Assembly: GCA_021822995.1 (NCBI GenBank)
Contig: JAKAPN010000039.1
Span: 1-8,130, forward strand
DNA length: 8,130 nucleotides
Direction of reading: 5' to 3'
From: an archaeon
GTDB lineage: Archaea > Thermoproteota > Nitrososphaeria > Nitrososphaerales > Gagatemarchaeaceae
The position numbers and the translations under genes are program-made. The notes below the pieces were generated by a model. It was not told the origin of the DNA and searched no databases. It saw only the letters and a list, made by a program, of their open reading frames with translations. Positions 5,479 to 8,130 of the stretch are shown here, in pieces (position 1 is the first letter of the stretch; each line of letters begins with the position of its first letter).

Positions 5479-6384
5479 ATGGGAGGATGCAACCATCGTT
5501 TGTTTTACCAGTCTGTCGTAGCCGGACTTGTCACGGCACTCTGTTGGGGAACCGCTGACTTCTCGTCTCGTGGTCAGTCAGAAAGGATAGGCTACTACAA
5601 GACAATCGTCTACTCCATGCTCATCACGCTGGTGGTCCTAATACCACTGACGCCTGTCTTGAGCCCTAGACTAGCCGCCCCGATCTTCCCACTTCTCGCA
5701 TTGGTGGTCGCAGGGCTGTTGAACTTCGTCGCATTCACTTTCCTCTACCGTGCCTTCCACAAGGGGGTCGTGTCAGTGGTGGCCCCTGTTGCCTACACCT
5801 ACCCAGCGATTACTACTGTGCTGTCTATTGTAATTCTGGGAGCCGTTCTCACATCCGTCCAGATTCTAGCCATCGCGGGCATCATCCTTGGGGTGATCCT
5901 TACTTCTACCCGACTGTCCGAGCTCAGGCAGTCGCTCTCCGGAAGAGCGCCCAATCTGACGGCGGGTTTCATCCCGGCGCTGACGGCCGCGGTCTTCTTC
6001 GGAGGGGTTTACGTCGGGGTGGGCTACGCGGCCCCCGCCGTCAGCTTCGTCTTGCCCGTCATGATTCTCAGGATAATGGGCATCTCTGTCGGCGCGATTC
6101 TAGCTCCCGCTCTGAAACAGGACGTGCGCCCATCGAGGGCGACGTTCTCCAAAGGTCTGGTCCTTATTGGGGTCCTCGAAGCAGTCGGCTTTCTCGCCCT
6201 CACTTACGGAATCACTGTCCCTGGGGGCTCGCTTCCTGTCGTGACTGCGATCTCCGGCATGGGGGGCGCCGTTGCAGCAAGCTACGGTTTGGTTCTCCTC
6301 AAAGAGAGGCTAGAGCTCAACCAGATAGCAGGCGTCGTCCTCTCCCTGCTCGGGGTGTTCGTGCTGCTCTATCTCGGGGGATGA
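5479..6384 (+). CDS. EamA/DMT-superfamily transporter, 10 predicted membrane helices
   Basis: The product is 301 residues and highly hydrophobic, with two internally related EamA halves. The first runs from about 12 to 142 and contains ALCWGTADF (20-28) and YRAFHKGVVSVVAPVAYTYP (90-109). The second runs from about 162 to 299 and contains LTYGITVPGGSLPVVTAISG (241-260), the LLKERLELNQIAGVVLSLLG signature (273-292) and a final short helix. The glutamate present in the second repeat (KERLELNQ) is replaced in the first (GAVLTSVQ). Family members export or exchange metabolites across the plasma membrane; the substrate is not predictable. The start is uncertain: ATG 5479 lies too close to the only TATA-like element, and TTG 5500 gives a 294-residue protein with a more typical N-terminus (FYQSVVAGL). 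The stop is 1 nt from the next gene, suggesting an operon. Confidence 0.92.
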   Translation: MGGCNHRLFYQSVVAGLVTALCWGTADFSSRGQSERIGYYKTIVYSMLITLVVLIPLTPVLSPRLAAPIFPLLALVVAGLLNFVAFTFLYRAFHKGVVSVVAPVAYTYPAITTVLSIVILGAVLTSVQILAIAGIILGVILTSTRLSELRQSLSGRAPNLTAGFIPALTAAVFFGGVYVGVGYAAPAVSFVLPVMILRIMGISVGAILAPALKQDVRPSRATFSKGLVLIGVLEAVGFLALTYGITVPGGSLPVVTAISGMGGAVAASYGLVLLKERLELNQIAGVVLSLLGVFVLLYLGG

Positions 6385-6385
6385 C

Positions 6386-6706
6386 TTGGACTACTTCGAG
6401 GCGATTCAGGAGGGGAGGAAGAGAGTGACGAAAGCTGTCGCGGCTCTCCAGGAAGTGGCCGGACCGTGCTATCCTTTGCTACTGCTAAAGTTGGGCGCCC
6501 CTCAATGGACTCCCGTCGGGGAGGAGATGTTGAGTCAACAGGTGCCGGGAAAGGACGGAACTTGGGCCCTGGTCATATGCGACGCTGACGGGAACTCCAA
6601 GACGATGAGCGGCTGGTTGCCTCGTGACAAAGCTGAGGAGTGCTCCAAGCTCTTGGAGATGAAGGGCATCGCTGTTTTTACCGGAGAGGTAAGGCTCCCA
6701 ATCTAG
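6386..6706 (+). CDS. Unrecognised 106-aa protein downstream of the EamA gene
   Basis: I do not recognise this family. The start is TTG 6386, one base after the EamA stop, with a G-rich stretch (GGGGG, 6376-6380) as a possible weak ribosome site, so translation is probably coupled. It begins with an amphipathic helix (DYFEAIQEGRKRVTKAVAAL, 2-21) and continues with GPCYPLLLLKLG (26-37). A beta-strand pattern follows, TWALVICDADGNS (59-71), and the protein closes with GIAVFTGEVRLPI (94-106). Cysteines are at 28, 65 and 86, without a CxxC pair. There is no signal peptide or clear membrane helix, so it is probably cytoplasmic. Codon use and the compact, gap-free spacing support a real gene. The link to EamA may mean shared metabolism, but nothing in the residues shows which. 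Confidence 0.7.
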   Translation: MDYFEAIQEGRKRVTKAVAALQEVAGPCYPLLLLKLGAPQWTPVGEEMLSQQVPGKDGTWALVICDADGNSKTMSGWLPRDKAEECSKLLEMKGIAVFTGEVRLPI

Positions 6707-6736
6707 GCGTCCTGTTTATTAACAAGCCAGGCATCG

Positions 6737-6746
6737 GATTATATTG
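6737..6746 (+). promoter_or_regulatory. TATA-like element for the small cysteine-rich gene
   Basis: GATTATATTG is a clear A/T-rich core. It implies transcription starting near 6767 and a leader of roughly 75-80 nt before the ATG at 6845, much longer than elsewhere in this window. Confidence 0.45.
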
Positions 6747-6776
6747 CGCCTTGCTCGCATTCACCCGATCATCTGT

Positions 6777-6800
6777 GAACTTCTCGAACTCGAAAAGTTC
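6777..6800. promoter_or_regulatory. 24-nt imperfect dyad in the leader of the cysteine-rich gene
   Basis: Two 11-nt arms, GAACTTCTCGA and TCGAAAAGTTC, flank a 2-nt centre with a single mismatched pair. It lies about 10 nt after the predicted transcription start. It could be a repressor operator or, as RNA, a leader hairpin. A smaller dyad with related ends (GAACTA/TAGTTC, 7053-7066) follows the gene. Confidence 0.45.
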
Positions 6801-6832
6801 AGGGTCGTGCGAATCAGGTCGCAGAGAAAATT

Positions 6833-6840
6833 GGGGGTGA
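6833..6840 (+). promoter_or_regulatory. Shine-Dalgarno site of the cysteine-rich gene
   Basis: GGGGGTGA differs by one base from the ideal GGAGGTGA and ends 4 nt before the ATG at 6845. It supports that start and fits with a leadered rather than leaderless message. Confidence 0.6.
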
Positions 6841-6844
6841 ACGA

Positions 6845-7021
6845 ATGGCAAGATGCTCGGTATGCAAAGGTCACGCGGTCGCATCGTGCGCGGAGTGTGG
6901 GGCGCAGGTTTGCATGTCTCACTCCACAACTATCTTTGATGAAACAAGCAGGGTAATGAAGACCTATTGCGGCAACTGTACGGCGAAGAGGATGCCGCTC
7001 TGGGTGGCCCGGCGAAGGTAG
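6845..7021 (+). CDS. 58-aa B-box/RING-like double zinc-binding protein
   Basis: ATG to TAG encodes 58 residues, short enough to be missed by most gene finders. The metal ligands run C4, C7 (CSVC), C15, C18 (CAEC), C23, H26 (CMSH), C42, C45 (CGNC). These eight ligands in four pairs are the spacing expected of a cross-brace, two-zinc fold such as a B-box or a small treble-clef finger. The tail is basic (residues 48-58, AKRMPLWVARRR with Arg56-58), which could contact nucleic acid. There is no membrane segment, so the protein is cytoplasmic. The start is supported by a good ribosome site and by the first CxxC lying immediately after it. It has its own promoter and a long leader with a dyad. Its role is unknown; protein-protein or RNA adaptor function is inference. 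Confidence 0.78.
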   Translation: MARCSVCKGHAVASCAECGAQVCMSHSTTIFDETSRVMKTYCGNCTAKRMPLWVARRR

Positions 7022-7155
7022 TCGAGAAGCCCGTGCTTGACGGGGCGCCTAGGAACTAGATAGTTCTCATTGGGATGGGAAGGACCGAGTGTCGCGTCTA
7101 ACTCATCCCTGATTTCTTCAGGTAGTCCTTGGGACAACAGACAACGTTTCTCCAT
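6964..7155 (-). CDS. Doubtful small ORF, 63 aa, converging on the cysteine-rich gene
   Basis: ATG 7155 opens a 63-residue frame whose first 45 residues look protein-like (LPEEIRDELDATLG, then VPRRPVKHGLLDYLRRA). AGAGGGAG lies just before the ATG, but only about 2 nt away. It has no recognised family. Its last 58 bases are antisense to the end of the 58-residue zinc protein, the better supported of the two. It could be a real gene with an overlapping 3' end, or chance. Confidence 0.28.
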   Translation of the reverse strand: MEKRCLLSQGLPEEIRDELDATLGPSHPNENYLVPRRPVKHGLLDYLRRATQSGILFAVQLPQ

Positions 7156-7368
7156 CTCCCTCTGGCAGTCAGTTCGACTCCGCGCCTCGAAGTCTACCCT
7201 CGCTCTGGTTACATGAATCTAGAGAGCCTCTTTCTTCCCGTCGTCAGTAGCGACTCGGACACGGAGTTTCTGGACCGAGCCCTTCCCGTCCCGCCGAAAC
7301 GCAGCATGGTCATCGGGACCCGCTCTATCTCCGTCATGGATTTCACTCTGACGCTGGAGCGACTCGTT
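7022..7368. other. 347-base stretch without a firmly supported gene
   Basis: It lies between the stop of the zinc protein and the stop of AlaX. It holds the doubtful minus-strand ORF up to 7155, a small GAACTA/TAGTTC dyad (7053-7066), and a 42-codon minus-strand frame (7209-7337) with a basic product and no recognisable motif. A T-loop-like TTCGACT (7173-7179) lacks a pairing stem and is not a tRNA. The long plus-strand frame starting at 7129 runs into the antisense of AlaX and is a shadow. Nothing else is visible. Confidence 0.3.
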
Positions 7369-8064
7369 TCATTGGACAGTAAAATGCAGCCTACGGTTGT
7401 TCTTTCCCTTGTTGTCTGTACTCAGCGCGACCACTCTCCCAATCTCACGGGTGTTCTGCACATGTACACCGCCGTCAGCCTGAGTGTCGACATCCCCGAT
7501 CTTTACGATGCGGAGAACATCGAGGTTAGGTGGCATGGCGTTTGCCAGCTTCACGAAGCCGGGGTTAGCTAGAGCCTCCTCTCTTTTCATGAAGAACGTG
7601 GTAACATCTAGCCCTCGTCCAATCGCCTGGTTCGTTTTGTCGACGTAGGCCGACATCTTTTCCCGGTCGAAGCCTTCGAGGTTGAAGTCGACCCTGGATT
7701 CGTCCGGGCTGATCTGGTTTCCCGTTATGAGAGCGCCGGTCTCAGTATTCACAATCGAACTCAGGACATGGGCTGCAGTGTGCATCCTCATTATCCTGTA
7801 ACGCCTCTCCCAGTCAAGCACTCCATGGACGGGCTTCCCCTTCGCTAATGCCGGTTCGCCGTCGACAAAATGGACGATGTCTTCGCCTTCCTTGACAACC
7901 TCAATCACCCGTAGGCCATCTATTGTCCCCACATCGGAGACTAGGCCGCCCCCTCTCGGATTGAACGCTGTCTGGTCGAGCGTCACCCGCCGCCCTTCAC
8001 AGGCGACTACTCCGGCTTGGAACTCCTTGAGATACATGTCTTCCCAGAAAAGTCTCCTGGTCAT
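7369..8064 (-). CDS. alaX: Alanyl-tRNA editing protein AlaX, AlaX-M type
   Basis: From ATG 8064 the product is 231 residues, the size of AlaX-M. It is homologous to the editing domain of alanyl-tRNA synthetase and in the family hydrolyses Ser- or Gly-tRNA(Ala) in trans in the cytoplasm. Visible parts are the N-terminal barrel with the glycine motif FNPRGGG (34-40), which marks AlaX-M rather than the short form, the zinc motif HTAAH (95-99), and the C-terminal motif QADGGVHVQNTREIG (195-209). In many relatives that last motif begins with a zinc-ligand cysteine four residues before the histidine; here the position is Asp197. A GTG at 8067 directly precedes the ATG. CTTAAA at 8089-8094 is 27 nt upstream, so the message is probably leaderless. 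No aminoacyl-tRNA synthetase gene is in view. Confidence 0.94.
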   Translation of the reverse strand: MTRRLFWEDMYLKEFQAGVVACEGRRVTLDQTAFNPRGGGLVSDVGTIDGLRVIEVVKEGEDIVHFVDGEPALAKGKPVHGVLDWERRYRIMRMHTAAHVLSSIVNTETGALITGNQISPDESRVDFNLEGFDREKMSAYVDKTNQAIGRGLDVTTFFMKREEALANPGFVKLANAMPPNLDVLRIVKIGDVDTQADGGVHVQNTREIGRVVALSTDNKGKNNRRLHFTVQ

Positions 8065-8088
8065 CACCGCTCTGTCCCCAACTCGCGG

Positions 8089-8094
8089 TTTAAG
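8089..8094 (-). promoter_or_regulatory. TATA-like element for alaX
   Basis: CTTAAA on the minus strand is centred 27 nt upstream of the ATG at 8064, matching the leaderless spacing of other genes here. Confidence 0.45.
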
Positions 8095-8130
8095 GGTGCG
8101 CAGCGGAGCCCTGCCTAGAACCTAGTGATC

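Noticed and set aside
6744..6956. Plus-strand frame of 70 codons starting TTG
   Set aside because: It starts within the predicted TATA region and overlaps the cysteine-rich gene in a different frame. The latter has a good ribosome site and conserved metal ligands.
7170..7190. T-loop-like TTCGACT suggesting a tRNA
   Set aside because: The flanking bases cannot form the 5-bp T stem, and no acceptor or anticodon arm is found on either strand. A similar CTCGACTCCGCGC at 1616-1628 also lacks a cloverleaf.
7129..7572. Plus-strand open frame of 147 codons
   Set aside because: Its second half is antisense to alaX, which has clear family motifs. The product has no recognisable pattern, and there is no promoter or ribosome site at its start.

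Overview
The window looks archaeal. Most start codons that can be judged sit about 22-30 nt downstream of an A/T-rich TATA-like element (for example TTTAAG or CTTAAA), the pattern expected for leaderless archaeal transcripts. The gene set is also archaeal in character: an HTH plus DUF4443 protein, a stand-alone AlaX editing enzyme, a short MIP18/DUF59 protein, an F420-type luciferase-like oxidoreductase, and surface proteins rich in N-X-S/T sequons. Base composition is moderately GC-rich by eye. A Nitrososphaerota/Thermoproteota-type lineage is my best guess, but the window has no marker that fixes it. I see no mobile element, CRISPR array, tRNA or rRNA.

Layout. The left edge holds the C-terminal end of a secreted or surface protein (+), which converges on a HIT-family protein (-). 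A shared promoter separates HIT from a 49-residue zinc-ribbon protein (+), which converges on a 118-residue HEXXH metallopeptidase-like protein (-). Next comes a two-gene minus-strand operon: a multi-spanning membrane protein resembling an ECF-transporter S component, translationally coupled to a membrane-anchored, sequon-rich protein with a DUF4430-like (transcobalamin-like) C-terminus. Divergent from it is an HTH-DUF4443 protein (+), which abuts a MIP18-type Fe-S assembly factor (-). About 360 bases without a convincing gene follow, then a TIGR03617-type F420-dependent oxidoreductase (-). Divergent from that are an EamA/DMT transporter (+) and an unrecognised 106-residue protein (+). A 58-residue cysteine-rich B-box/RING-like protein (+) comes next, with an unusually long leader containing a dyad. 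After about 350 poorly explained bases, the right end holds AlaX-M (-).

Functional reading. Most genes are single housekeeping or accessory units. The most system-like part is 1771-3726: a surface-tethered putative ligand-binding protein, a putative small-molecule importer subunit, and a divergent HTH protein. They share a promoter region, and a perfect 21-nt palindrome lies just inside the start of the importer gene. I read this as a candidate ligand-regulated uptake locus, possibly for a corrinoid. The substrate and the regulation are inference.

The window is compact. Three convergent gene pairs either overlap by 4 nt, abut exactly, or are 2 nt apart, and several divergent pairs appear to share one near-symmetric TATA element. 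TTG and GTG starts are common.
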